Shown here piece after piece: positions 50,001 through 60,000 of a stretch of 60,000 nt of DNA. Both the position numbers and the translations under genes were made by a program. The notes below the pieces were generated by a model. The model was not told the DNA's origin, did no database searches, and saw only the letters and a list, made by a program, of their open reading frames with translations. The DNA is from Hydractinia symbiolongicarpus. Its lineage: Eukaryota > Cnidaria > Hydrozoa > Anthoathecata > Hydractiniidae. How positions within the stretch are numbered: position 1 is the stretch's first letter; the number at the start of each line of letters is the position of its first letter. Location of the stretch: NCBI RefSeq assembly GCF_029227915.1, contig NC_079887.1:14634001-14694000 (forward strand), read 5' to 3'.

Positions 50001-50553
50001 AAATATACTGTCAATACTGAGGTTCAATTTTCCTCTGTAGGTTTCCATAACTGCAAACTCAAAACTCAGTCATTAATCTATCCCTTTAGATTTTAAAACA
50101 TTAGCTACTTTAATTTTTAGATGTGTGATTAATGGTTTTGCGTTCTACTACACTGTACTCATACCTGTCTCCATTATCATGCTTATCAATATCGTTACTC
50201 TTCTAATCATTATACTATCATTGAACAAAAGCTCGAAGAAGGTGGGTAACAAAGCTATGAAAATTAAAAAAAGAATTCGAATAGTCGTTGCATTGTCGGT
50301 GTTGTTTGGATTGACTTGGGTGTTTGGAATTTTTGTTATAAATAATGGTATGATGGTATTCAAATATATATTTTGCATTCTGTGCAGCTTTCAAGGATTG
50401 TATATATTTATATTCTATGGACTTTATGATACGTTGACGTTGTATTGTTGGATGGAGCTGCTTAAAGGCAACAGTATAGGTGAAATTAAGAGAAATATGA
50501 TCAGGAAAAAACATAGGATTCCTTGCACTCAGAAGAGAAATGCACAATTGTAG
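41003..50553 (+). CDS. Adhesion GPCR: novel N-domain, Ig, HormR, Ser/Thr stalk, GAIN/GPS, 7TM
   Basis: Exons: 41003-41072 signal peptide; 41385-42317 unknown ~310-residue domain; 42425-42652 Ig (cysteine pair, ETGDYTCAT); 43497-43696 hormone-receptor motif (TWPVG, C-rich); micro-exons 43817-46589 giving a Ser/Thr stalk; 46991-47214, 47845-48164 and 48367-48576 GAIN; 48656-48869 GPS and TM1; 49310-49569 TM2-TM3; 49879-49945 TM4; 50121-50553 TM5-TM7 and tail. All junctions are GT-AG and phase-compatible; with 23 exons the CDS is 3774 nt (1257 residues). GPS residues are complete (CAFWD, WSTDGC, ICHCNHLTNFAVLF), so self-cleavage at HL|T is expected. The TM3 and ECL2 cysteines are present, TM6 has LTWVFG, and the tail is short. 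A plasma-membrane receptor with a tethered agonist, by family knowledge; ligand unknown. Anomaly: an in-frame TGA at 48372-48374. A paralogue starts at 57909. Confidence 0.92.
43040..43175 (-). repeat. SINE-like copy (family Q) in adhesion-GPCR intron
   Basis: Shares 'TAAGATATCAAT-ATATTCTCATG-TGAACG' with the copy at 22590-22748, in the same orientation. It lies in the intron between the Ig and HormR exons. The Pol III head is poorly preserved. Confidence 0.45.
44759..44797 (+). pseudogene. Type B micro-exon copy with mutated splice donor
   Basis: The acceptor TTATAG and an open 39-nt body are intact, but the donor that is GTAATT in the other B copies is GGAATT here. This copy is probably skipped, so it is left out of the CDS count. 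Confidence 0.7.
46259..46296 (+). pseudogene. Type B micro-exon copy with one-base loss
   Basis: The donor GTAATT is intact, but one base has been lost at the 5' edge (AAG|TGATTTC instead of TAG|GTAATTAC). The body is 38 nt, and inclusion would shift the frame and begin with TGA. It is a decaying exon. Confidence 0.7.
48372..48374 (+). other. In-frame TGA in GAIN-domain exon
   Basis: After the only usable acceptor (TTTCTTCAG at 48366), the phase-1 reading gives Arg-Phe-TGA-Ile-Val-Leu-Lys and continues into a normal GAIN sequence. The upstream donor phase and the downstream frame both agree, so no simple alternative splice avoids it. It may be a nonsense allele, a sequence error or the first sign of pseudogenisation. 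Confidence 0.75.
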
Positions 50554-50569
50554 TTTTTAATCGTGGACC

Positions 50570-50575
50570 AATAAA
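50570..50575 (+). terminator. Polyadenylation signal of the adhesion GPCR
   Basis: AATAAA lies 17 bp after the stop codon. It would give a very short 3' UTR, and other A/T-rich signals further on cannot be excluded. Confidence 0.5.
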
Positions 50576-53488
50576 TTTTTTATCTTCTTTTGTATATACA
50601 AGATTTTAAAAACCGACATATAGAACCACATCGTTTTTTAACACAATCAGAAAGATTTTATATATGTTTCTTATTGCATTATTCAAGTGTTTAGAGATAA
50701 GACTAATTATAACTGCTTGAGATTCACACAGACTGTATAAGATATTTGTTATTCCGTGCTATTTATACAGCTAACATGGAGAAATTTGGGTTTTTGCAGA
50801 CTGGTATGAGATTAATTTTTCCTCCTCGATCCTTTTGTAAACTTAGCAAAGACTTCAAAGGTTACTTTTACAAATCGTAAGATACGTACAGACTTTTAAA
50901 AATTAATCAACGTCGCGGTCTACCTAAAATTCGTGGAAAATGATCAATTATCACATTTCAAGACTTTGGATCTAACCAAATAACTGAAGTTCCTTAAGAC
51001 CACTTTGAAATGAAAAAGTGAACTTTGGCAAGTTCAAAAAGCGTGAATTTGAAGTGCAAATAATCTATGCAATTACTTGTAGCGACTGCATTCCAGCCTC
51101 GTCCCCAGGTTCCTGTGGCCTCTGAGCCGTTATTACCGAGCTATCAACTTTATCAACAAGGCAAAATGCCCTCGAAACGAGGTTGACGGTATTCGAAATT
51201 AACTGACTTGTCTCAATATTATTTTCACCAAGATTGAAGGTCGATTGTTCAGACGGTGAGAAACTTTTGGTACAAAGTTTGCCATGATCAACTTGTTTAA
51301 AATAAAAAACGTGAAGTGAAACGTCCAAACAAGAAGAAATGAGCACGAGGAGCCACAAAAAGAGTATGAGCCTGCAAAAGACCTGAGGGATTTCCCTCAC
51401 ACAAATTTGTATAGGAAATAATAATGAATGCACCAGATTACACTAGAATGCGTAGAAGCCGCAGTGACATATATTTCCTAACAATCCCTTTGAAAAAAAT
51501 ATTAATATATCTATTTTTTTTGTATTTTAAATTGTTTCTTTTTAACCAGTTGTATATAAATGTAAAAAATTTTTACTGAAATTTCTTGTACATTGCACTG
51601 TGTTTTCTTCAGTGTGATTATTCGCTTGGTCCCCAGTCCTGCCACGCTTACCGCGCTTATATTATCACCATCAATCGTTGTTCCTGTTTAAGAGACAGAA
51701 AACACTGGTTTATCCGAAATGCTTAAGCATTTTAAATTAATAAATAATTTTTTAAACAAGAAAAGAGTAATTTCATATGTTTATGTATTTCCTTAGTTTT
51801 CATTGGTTCGACACTTTTGATCACTTAAAAATTTTAGTAGATTTCGAGTAGTAAATAGTAGATCTTTTCATCTAAATCAATCGTACCAACGTGCGAGTTT
51901 TATATTTCCCCTTAAGAATGATTTAGTGAAAAAAACAAAATCTGCCTTAAAAATCGTTTTTATTTTTTAGCTGCACTAGAAACTAAATTTATTTAGTTGT
52001 GGAACAAATACCTTCTTTTTGCGGTTGAAAACTCCCACAAAAACCTGATCCTCTTGAATTTAATTGAAGATATCCGATTAGTAAAATTGAAAGTCAATCC
52101 GCCATTTTTAAACAGTGGAAAAATCAAGTTTGGAAAAGATCTTTTCTTGGCCATTTTGTCTACACTTGTATATGCTAATTAATATACCATCACATTTTTT
52201 AGCCATGTAAATCTTAAAACTAATCGTAAAACCTATTTTATTATTTTGGCTATAACTGACGTATAGAAGGCCAGCTAACGTAGTGAATGTCGGTACATAG
52301 GCAGAGACACATACACAATAGCTAGCTATTGTATTCTCCAAAGTGTTTTATTCAGTTTGTATAGGTGCATTTTATGCTAGCCATTTTTCTTACTTCCTTG
52401 TCTTATCTTTTCCAACCTGAAGCTAGCTAGTAATAACAAACTGCCACAAAATCTGTACTTTACTGCAGTTAATAAAAGTGAAGACCTTTTTGATAACCAG
52501 TTAAAAACATTTTATTTAGCATTTTCTGAAAACTTTACATCATAATTTATCGTGTTAGCAACACAGCAAAAGGATAAAAAGTTTTGGCTACTGGTATACA
52601 CAACTTTTAATGTGTACGTCAAAATGACTTTTTATACTTACGCGTAGGAAATGCGTGTGTGTATACAAATCTGAAAATGGACAGGCAATCTAGGCTATAG
52701 GCAAAACAAGTCAAACTATGGTTAAAAACTTTGCTAGGTTAGTATCTACTTTCCACTAAATTATATTGTATATCTCAGATTAAGAAATGCCTCCACTCGA
52801 AAAAAAGTTTGGAATGAGTTATTTTGCTTGCTTTTTATTTTGCAACACCACATTACAATGAAACAAGTTGCTCAATTTTTTTAAAAATAGTCAAGGTAAA
52901 CGACAGGCTGTATCGTTCTAAACTAAAGTTAAATAAATGTTATTTTTTTAAAAAGGCATGGCCTTAAAGGCGCCTTATAGGGTGTGGAGCAGTATGCTGG
53001 ATAAACGCACAGAGCAATGTTTTTAAAACTAGCTTTCACCTGTGAAAAAAACAAGGATTCTTTGATCGTACATCTCCTTGGCATCCCTATTTCGGGCATT
53101 CTCGTCACAGAATGTCAATTCGGCTACCAGTTTGAACAAAATACGCAAATTATTAGGTTGCATGCTGCTCAGTGACTAAACAGGAGGGGTTCTATGATTT
53201 TCCAGCCTGTTCAATCTTCCCTCTAAACACAAAAAGCTAATTTCTTAATACTTATGCCATGAATTTAAAGTATTTTCAATGCAAACTCAAATAGATCCTT
53301 TTTGTGAAACCAAGATATTTAATCTTGTTCCATTAATTGAGATATAGATTTTTAATTGGCATGATAAATAAGACTGCAGCCTGTTTATTATTTCATTTGA
53401 CCAGAAGTTGTTTTCGTTTTATGAATACTGTGTTTTGAAAACAGCATGTCCAAAAGGGCTTTCGTGACCTTTGCTGATCTAAAAGATA
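50576..53488. other. Intergenic, repeat-bearing
   Basis: No supported gene. The 122-codon minus frame at 51065-51433 spans 'CCTCGTCCCCAGGTTCCTGTGG', a G+C-rich block resembling a dispersed repeat rather than coding sequence. Confidence 0.4.
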
Positions 53489-53623
53489 CAGTGGAATCTC
53501 TCTATCTCGACAACTGTCTATCTCGAACTAATGCCTAAGGTATTTTCCTTTCTTTATCTCGAACTTTCTCTATCTCGAACAAATTGTTTGGTGCCTTGCG
53601 AATTCGAGGTAGGGATTCCACTG
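53489..53623. mobile_element. pogo/Tigger-type MITE, 135 bp
   Basis: It starts CAGTGGAATCTCTCTATCTCGA and ends TCGAGGTAGGGATTCCACTG, inverted terminal repeats of about 20 bp, and is flanked on both sides by TA. Internally TATCTCGAAC recurs several times. TA target duplication and a CAGTGGAA terminus are typical of the pogo/Tigger branch of Tc1-mariner elements. There is no coding capacity, so it would need a transposase supplied elsewhere. Confidence 0.85.
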
Positions 53624-53653
53624 TACTTATTAAGCGTACCTAGAAACCGCTAG

Positions 53654-53700
53654 AAATTTTAGAAACCGCTACTACAGAGTAGTAGCGGTTTCTAAAATTT
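53654..53700. repeat. Perfect 21-bp inverted repeat with 5-nt loop
   Basis: AAATTTTAGAAACCGCTACTA pairs perfectly with TAGTAGCGGTTTCTAAAATTT around CAGAG. A third, direct copy of TAGAAACCGCTA lies just upstream at 53641-53652. It is 30 bp beyond the pogo-type MITE. Confidence 0.9.
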
Positions 53701-56700
53701 TAATTTGATAAAAGATTATAAAAGTATATTTTTTCCAGATTGATTTGTACCGCGTCCCAGAAAATTCACAAAACCGACTGCAATCCCAATGAGAAACATA
53801 CAACTACTGTCAAATAATATAAATAGTTGGGGCAAGCCAAATGGAATGGTAATCCACCCAAAAGAATCTAAAATACTGGTACTATTAAAAAGAAGCTTAC
53901 GAGAATTCAATATGGAGAACCCACAATTGCAAATTAAGTAATTGAGTGTTGGGTGTGGTAATCGACAGTAGTAAGAGGCAACTTTGGCTGTAAAGTTGTA
54001 CAGTTAAAGCGGATGTGATCTTTAGACAGAGCAACACTTTTAGGTTTCTATTGCAAAGCAGTAATACCGTCTGCCACTAATCACATTTCTTTTGAGGCAA
54101 TTGCTCTCCAAAACTGCTAGAAAACCTGATGAAGCAAATGCTCAGGCTTCTTGTGTTATCTATAGCTTGGCAAATACTCTGCTAAATGGTAATTGTCTTC
54201 GGTCACCTCGATAGCACTTCATTTCATATGTTTACAAACGTCGCTTATTGTGCTTGATGAACCGTATCTTAACAATAACATTGATGAAAGCGTTCGCTAA
54301 AGATTTCATGTAAAAGAATACCACGTGAAACATCACTACGCAAACATCACTTTGAAATATCTCGTGGTAAAACTGTGACAAAATAAATGAAATGCAATGC
54401 CTAACGAACTAAAAGTGATTGTCAGGTACCCTGAATTCAAATCAAGTTTTGCATTGCATAGTAACAATATCAACGCCTATTCTTTCCAATATAATACCTA
54501 TAATGTCAAGAAAAATTTTCTTTTTACTTGATTTTCTATAGAATAATACGAAAAGTGGGTCTGTCTGTTTTTCAAAAGTGCCTATAATACATCCCCTATA
54601 AAAATGTTCTGTATTTTATAAACGTTTTGTTTACGACTTTAATTGGCTAGAACAAATACTATGATAAAAAAAAGTGATTTCAGTGAGTTTTAAGTGATTC
54701 TTTGTGTCTTTTAAATGAAATTGACAACATATCATTTTGTGATAAGAAACATACTATAAGTTTTAAATCCTATTTGATTTGATATCTCCACGGGATTCCG
54801 TTTAAAAGTTTTTTCAGCCTCCTAATGAAATTATCAACAAACCTTTTTGTGATGGAAACCACACTAAATTTAAGTGGATTCTTCTGGGGTTTAAATAATT
54901 TTTAAATTTCTTTTTTTTACTTTTAATTATATATATACATATAAATTTTTATTGTTTCATATATTTTACCTTCAAAGCTATATTTTTAAATGCCATCATA
55001 TTTATTTATTATTATTCTGTCATGCAACTAGGCCAGACCTAGTCCTCTATTTATTTTAGTGTCACAATTACTTTAATTTAAAAAGGCTTAAATTTGATGT
55101 AGATTCTGTAATTATGACCGTAGAACTAACGGACAAACGGCTTTTTGCACTTAAATACATTGCTAAAATTGCAGGAACCAACTTTTCGTTATTTTGCGAA
55201 AAGTCATTGGACATATTATATCTACATTACCATTCATCAAAGTACAGCTCTTTACAATATAAAACTTTAGAAAATGGAAAAATTCGAATATTGAAGGAGA
55301 ACTTTGGAAACTTTAAAGCAAAAAAGACAATTTCAAAAAGAAGTGTATTGAAGCTGAGATGATGGCTACAAAGTATACATCTTAAAAAGAATTGATCCAT
55401 TTCCCACCAATTTCATGTGCAATATATATAGATTCGCCTGCTTTTTTTTATACCGCATTGCGTGCGTCTTGCTACTTTCGGTACCATTTTGCGTGACAGA
55501 CAGACAGATGCATACGGGTAATTTAATATAGATACTTGCTCTTTGTCTGTAATTGAAACTGACTATCAAATAAATGCTAGAGAGAAGCTAGCAAATCTTT
55601 TGGCAATAAGAGAATTTAATGAAAAACTTCGAAACAAAACAATAACAGACTGATGATACTACTGTTGTGGGAATCATTAAAAAAATGGAAAGTTGCAAAA
55701 GCTTATATTATGAAACCAAATTTGTCAAAAATATATGGTCATAAGTATAATACCTTGATAACTTGCGCACAGTTCAGAAACTTCGAAAACATTATGGAGA
55801 TATGTAGATTATTCGCCGAAAACTTCCCTATCTATTGTTTTCAAACAGACTAAATCACAATGCTAACAAACCAAAACCAGCGGTAAAACATGTAAGCACC
55901 TTTGCCGTAAATTAGCCAAAACTTTGTAAACCTTATTTCTTTACACCACTTGGTTTTGTGAAAATATTATAACAAAACATAAAAACCGAGAATGTACAAG
56001 GGTTGACATTGATACTAGACTGGCCACCACAAACGCTAAAATCAAAGCGTTTAAATCAACAGGAACGAGTGTGTTGGTTTTTTTAGAAGACCCATCAAGT
56101 TGGTGGCATTTATAGTCTCAGCGAAAGTCAGGTATGTCAGGGACAACTACTGAATTGCTTATGTATAGTTAAAGGACAAGTACACAAAAACACTATAAAC
56201 CTGTCGTTAAATAACCATTGATCCGTCAAGAACGGTTTTTAAAGCTGATTCCGGCATCTGTTTATCCTGCACAATCACTAAATCAATACGGAAATATGCT
56301 GAGGGTGTTTAGATGTTTTTGTAGAAGTGTTTGAAACGAAGAGTACCAGAAATCCTTTTAGGTGTTTCATGTGTTTTTTTCCTCTATTATTTTTCAGTAT
56401 AACCATATCCTACCTATATATGCCAAAGACCGCATAGCATAGTTACTTTTTCTGAGGTAGAATATTAAATTGTTAATTATTAGCCTGTTCGGAAGGAAAA
56501 AAATGATAACCTACGCTTAAATTCTAGATTGCTAATTATGTAGATTTTCAAAGTAACCAAAGCAACGCCTTGCTAGAATATTAACACTCCTGGTTTTATT
56601 CTGTAAGTGTAAAATTTCTCAAGTAAGCTTTGTAAACGCCTGGCAACAAAAAATCTGAAAAAAGCAACGCATAAATTCAAGCCGCTAATATTTGGATCTT

Positions 56701-57908
56701 ACGAGCAGTCGAAATTTTAATTCATTTTTTTTCTTTTTCATTTATTTAGGCAATATTGAATTCTCAAGTATAATTAAATAGCTAGTTAGCTTTTTTGAGT
56801 TTTTTGGGGTTTTACATAACAAGTTTATATGCAATTGGCCTTGAAATGCTAAAAGAATGTCTTCAAATGGATAGAATATTTGAAGTGGTCTTTTTCCTGA
56901 AGAGAAGGGCGAAGAGTATGTTTTAAACTTGTCAGTAAAAAAAATTATTTCAACTATTAGTGTGGTGAATGTATGTAAAATAAATTGCATCTTTTCTCAG
57001 AATTTTTTATTTCAGCATTTATTTTTAATTCTAATTTAATGAAGGACAATTTTTTAAGTAATTTATACAATAAAAGATTTATTTTTAATAAAGAGGGGAT
57101 GTTTTTTTGTCGCTAAAATTATTTTAAATTCCCCAGACAAAAAGGTTTGCTAATAAATAGTAGATTTTAACGATTAATTGACTAACTATGTTTGTTATAA
57201 AGTATATATATTTTCTTGGGTTACATTTCCAAAATGACACTACAGAGTGATCGATTTATGCAGTTATGTGAGCATTTCATTAGATTTATTCTTATGAATA
57301 CAATACACTGGAAGTAAAGGAAGATGTGAAAAGTATTAGATCGCAATGACGCTTTTTCTATTTTGAATTGCGTATACCAAGTTTTTTGCCGGGTTATTTA
57401 GCATCAACTTTGAACTAAGATATTTCAATATTGTGCATATGTTCAAAATGTCTCCATTTTGATCTTTAAAAGGTTTATCAGTGTTAGCTTTGCATGTTAC
57501 TGACATACCGTTACGCATACAAAAAATAATTTTATACCTTATACTTTCTAATATTTCTTTTTGTTGTTGTTGGAAAGGTTTTTCACATTCAGTACGAAGG
57601 TGTTAAAATCTGTAAAAAAGTCAGCTGCGATATACTTTTTTTGCATCACGAACATAAATAATTCAAATTCAACTTGAGTATTACAACGTTCAAATATAAC
57701 CTCGATTTTTTTGTTATAATTTTTATGCTATGTTTGCGGTGGGAAACCAACAACGTGGAGGTTGAAAAAAAGTTTAGAGAACACAGATTTATATTGCCAC
57801 TGTTTTTTAGGTTGATGAGAATCTAAAGTTTAAAATATATTATTTTATTGAAATTCCTGTGTCAAAGAAAGGTTGTATATCCAATTTTTTTGTAGAATAA
57901 CATATAAC
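53701..57908. other. Intergenic region between the two adhesion GPCRs
   Basis: No supported gene. A weak 82-codon frame from ATG at 55114 (MTVELTDKRLFALKYIAKI...) and a nearby 66-codon frame at 55653 are lysine-rich and lack domains. They may be decayed mobile-element coding. Only AT-rich sequence otherwise. Confidence 0.4.
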
Positions 57909-60000
57909 ATGCATCTAATTATGTGCACTTTACTTTTTGGTGGCATGATGTATGGTTGCTTATCGCAAGAACGTAAGTTACTTTTATTATGTTGCAGCTA
58001 CACATTCCTTGTTGTGCCGTAGCTTAGTGGTTATAACTCTCCCACTTTGTACCAGGATTTGACATCCCTTTCCGACGATTCAATTTAGGCGAGTAAACGC
58101 TACCAACGCGCCGAGTAAATCCAAGATATGCGAGGACAATTATGGAGATGGCAAACTGTCTGAGCCGTTGTATGTTGCACGGAGTTGTCTAGTAGAGCGC
58201 CGACCCTAATTGAGTCATTAAATACTCTAGGATTCCCTATCTAAGCCAATGGCCCCTCCTGGAAATATTAGACAGTGTATATCCCTCGATATTTGTGAGG
58301 TTAGCCATGTAAAATACGCACATTTATCTACCTCTTCGTTAACACATACATAATTAACGCAAGGAACAAAACCTGATGTTTGTGTGTTTCATCATGCAAT
58401 ACAGATATAAAATACACGTTCTTTTTCATAGAAAAATCAATTTTAAGACACATGAGGCTTACATTGCATAACGAACATTTAACTAACATTGACAGGCTGA
58501 GTTAAACACAGAACTTTTTGTAAAAATGTCATGAAGTTTAGCATTAGACTAAATATACACGTATGGAGGGGCAAAATGCGCCGCAGGAAATATATTTTTC
58601 AATCTTAGAAATAACAAAAACCTTCAGATATCTTTTAGTTTTTTGGTTAAATATTCAGAAATTAAAGATTTATTAAGTGTTGACCAATGTTTTGGCTTTA
58701 ATAAACGGTGCACTGATATACATGACAGAGTATGCCACTAAGTTCATTATTGTTTGTTTAGAAATATTAAATGCCAAATTCTCGTATAGGGCGACCGTTT
58801 ACATATATGTTGGATCATTATTCCCTTGAAACAATTTTGTATCCAGATTTTCAAGAACAATCTGTTATGCAGAGATCATATCCCGATTACATGAGAAACG
58901 AATTTGCTTACAATTTTCAAACACTGAGTTCCTTCCATGTGAGTTTTTTTAGTTTTGAGAACAGTAGTGGGCAAGTAATCCAGAAATATTTTTCAAATGT
59001 AACTGATGCTATGTACTGTGTACATAAAAACAAAACGTTTGGACCTTTTGGATACTTTTGTTTGGATAACGGTACATGGAATTTGATGCGAACCAATTAT
59101 TTTACACCTGATGACAGAACAAAGGAGAGAATAGTCATAATTTACAGCGCTATTGGAGTTTCAACAAGTGGTGAAAAAATAGCAAAACGTGTAAGACATG
59201 TGATATTGATACTAAATAACTGCCAAGCACAAACACAATATTACAACCAAATCATCGTTAGAGACATGTTAAAGGTTTCCAGAGTTATGGAAGGGAAGTT
59301 TACAGACAACATAACCCTTTCTCTGTTGGATACAGATCTTGATGTTCCTTTGAAAATTCTCTTTTTGAGAATTCAAACAAGTCTGTTTGGTCAATATTTA
59401 ATCAGCATCCAAAACAAATTGGAAGTTTTGTATCGCGAAGTTCATTATGTGAATGGTGCTAATGTTCTCCTATTTACGGAGATGAAGGCAAGTCAAAAGC
59501 TTTTGTCTATCAGTTTAAAGCAAATTAACAACAGCTTTGCATCGATTACAAATTATTTAAGAGTTTACTATATAAATTTGAAATCATACTGCAATGATTC
59601 CGCTATACACAATCGTTATAATGTTTGGACGACGCATTTTGTTGGAGCTGTATCTCAACAAAATTTGTTATGTGTCAAGGATCCTTTTGAAGTTGAATTA
59701 ACAATGAAGACGTGTGATAGTAAGTGGATTTTTTTTTTTTTCTTCTTCTTCTTCTTCTTCTTCTTCTTCTTCTTCTTCTTCTTCTTCTTCTTCTTCTTCT
59801 TCTTCTTCTTCTTCTTCTTCTTCTTCTTCTTCTTCTTCTTCTTCTTCTTCTTCTTCTTCTTCTTCTTCTTCTTCTTCACTTATGCATTTAATACAATTTT
59901 TTTAGCGTTACTTCGCCCTAAAATTACAACAAAGACAATAGATTTGATTTCTTTAAACATTGGCGATTCTTTGGCGTTGGCGTGTACTGGTGCCATCTTA
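57909..60000 (+). CDS. Tandem adhesion-GPCR paralogue, 5' part (truncated by window end)
   Basis: Exon 1 (57909-57972) encodes a signal peptide, MHLIMCTLLFGGMMYGCLSQ, and ends in phase 1, like the first gene. Exon 2 (58790-59719, acceptor TCGTATAG) encodes 310 residues of the same unknown N-terminal domain. It shares FGPFGYFC, followed by DNGTW (DNKTW in the first gene), an NNCQAQ/NSCLAQ site, RYNVW near the end, and a final cysteine before a phase-1 donor. Exon 3 starts at 59906 and opens an Ig domain (GDSLALACTG) cut by the window edge. Exon sizes (930 versus 933 nt) and phases match the gene at 41003, so the downstream HormR, GAIN and 7TM parts are expected outside the window. Intron 1 holds a SINE and intron 2 is mostly a TTC microsatellite. 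An earlier acceptor at 58761 was rejected because it runs into stops. Confidence 0.85.
58013..58345 (+). repeat. tRNA-derived SINE (family P) in intron 1 of the paralogue
   Basis: The 5' head is GCCGTAGCTTAGTGGTTATAA (box A), followed by GGATTTGACATCCC (box B). The body matches the copy at 895-1150 over several long blocks. This copy is better preserved and its head clearly tRNA-like. Confidence 0.7.
59729..59877. repeat. Poly-T plus (TTC)n microsatellite filling an intron
   Basis: A T run followed by about 45 TTC units takes up most of the 186-bp intron 59720-59905. The long poly-Ser and poly-Lys frames across it are artefacts of the repeat. Confidence 0.97.

Noticed and set aside
51065-51433. 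122-codon minus-strand frame
   Set aside because: Half of it runs through a G+C-rich block that looks like a dispersed repeat, and it lacks an initiating ATG near the start.
55114-55853. Lysine-rich frames between the receptors
   Set aside because: Separate short frames without domains. They may be transposon remains, but no family could be named.
58762-58789. Earlier acceptor (GTTTGTTTAG) for exon 2 of the second receptor
   Set aside because: In the phase required by exon 1 it reaches a stop after 22 codons. The TCGTATAG acceptor at 58789 gives the open, homologous reading.
59655-59905. Poly-Lys and poly-Ser proteins
   Set aside because: Translations of the (TTC)n microsatellite inside an intron.
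1-60000. CRISPR arrays, rRNA genes, intact tRNA genes, bacterial-type operons
   Set aside because: None seen. tRNA-like words belong to SINE heads, and gene structure is eukaryotic throughout.

Overview
The window is AT-rich eukaryotic DNA with spliced genes (GT-AG introns of about 70-900 bp), TATA promoters, tRNA-derived SINE-like repeats, a pogo-like MITE and microsatellites. Gene content and style fit a cnidarian, most likely a hydrozoan. That is an inference, as no diagnostic marker gene is present. Most long reading frames are chance or shadow frames; the real genes are assembled from short exons.

Layout. 1-6.2 kb: mostly non-coding, with a SINE-like copy near 0.9-1.15 kb, a tentative minus-strand secreted-peptide gene (1287-1972) and a tentative two-exon small gene (5243-5668). 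6.3-22.4 kb: three diverged, co-oriented segmental duplicates (about 6.3-9.96, 9.96-16.6 and 16.6-22.4 kb). Each carries one two-exon gene for a secreted cysteine-rich protein behind a conserved TATA box. 22.4-28 kb: repeats, then a strongly diverged fourth member of the same family (26954-27513). 28-41 kb: gene-poor, with one possible membrane-protein exon on the minus strand and several palindromic or repeat sequences. 41.0-50.55 kb: a complete adhesion-GPCR gene of about 23 used exons. Its order is signal peptide, unknown ~310-residue domain, Ig, hormone-receptor motif, Ser/Thr stalk built from repeated micro-exons, GAIN/GPS, 7TM. 50.6-57.9 kb: intergenic, with a 135-bp pogo-type MITE and a perfect hairpin. 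57.9-60 kb: the 5' part of a tandem paralogue of the adhesion GPCR, cut by the window end inside its Ig domain.

The two most interesting systems are as follows. (1) A family of four small secreted proteins sharing C-x3-C-x11-C-x9-C-x-C-C, in which the start codon is the last three bases of exon 1 and everything else lies in exon 2. (2) A tandem pair of adhesion GPCRs with a shared large N-terminal domain that I do not recognise. In the first of these, nested duplication of tiny phase-0 exons has built the stalk, some exon copies are visibly decaying, and an in-frame TGA sits in a GAIN exon. No function linking the two families can be read from the sequence.
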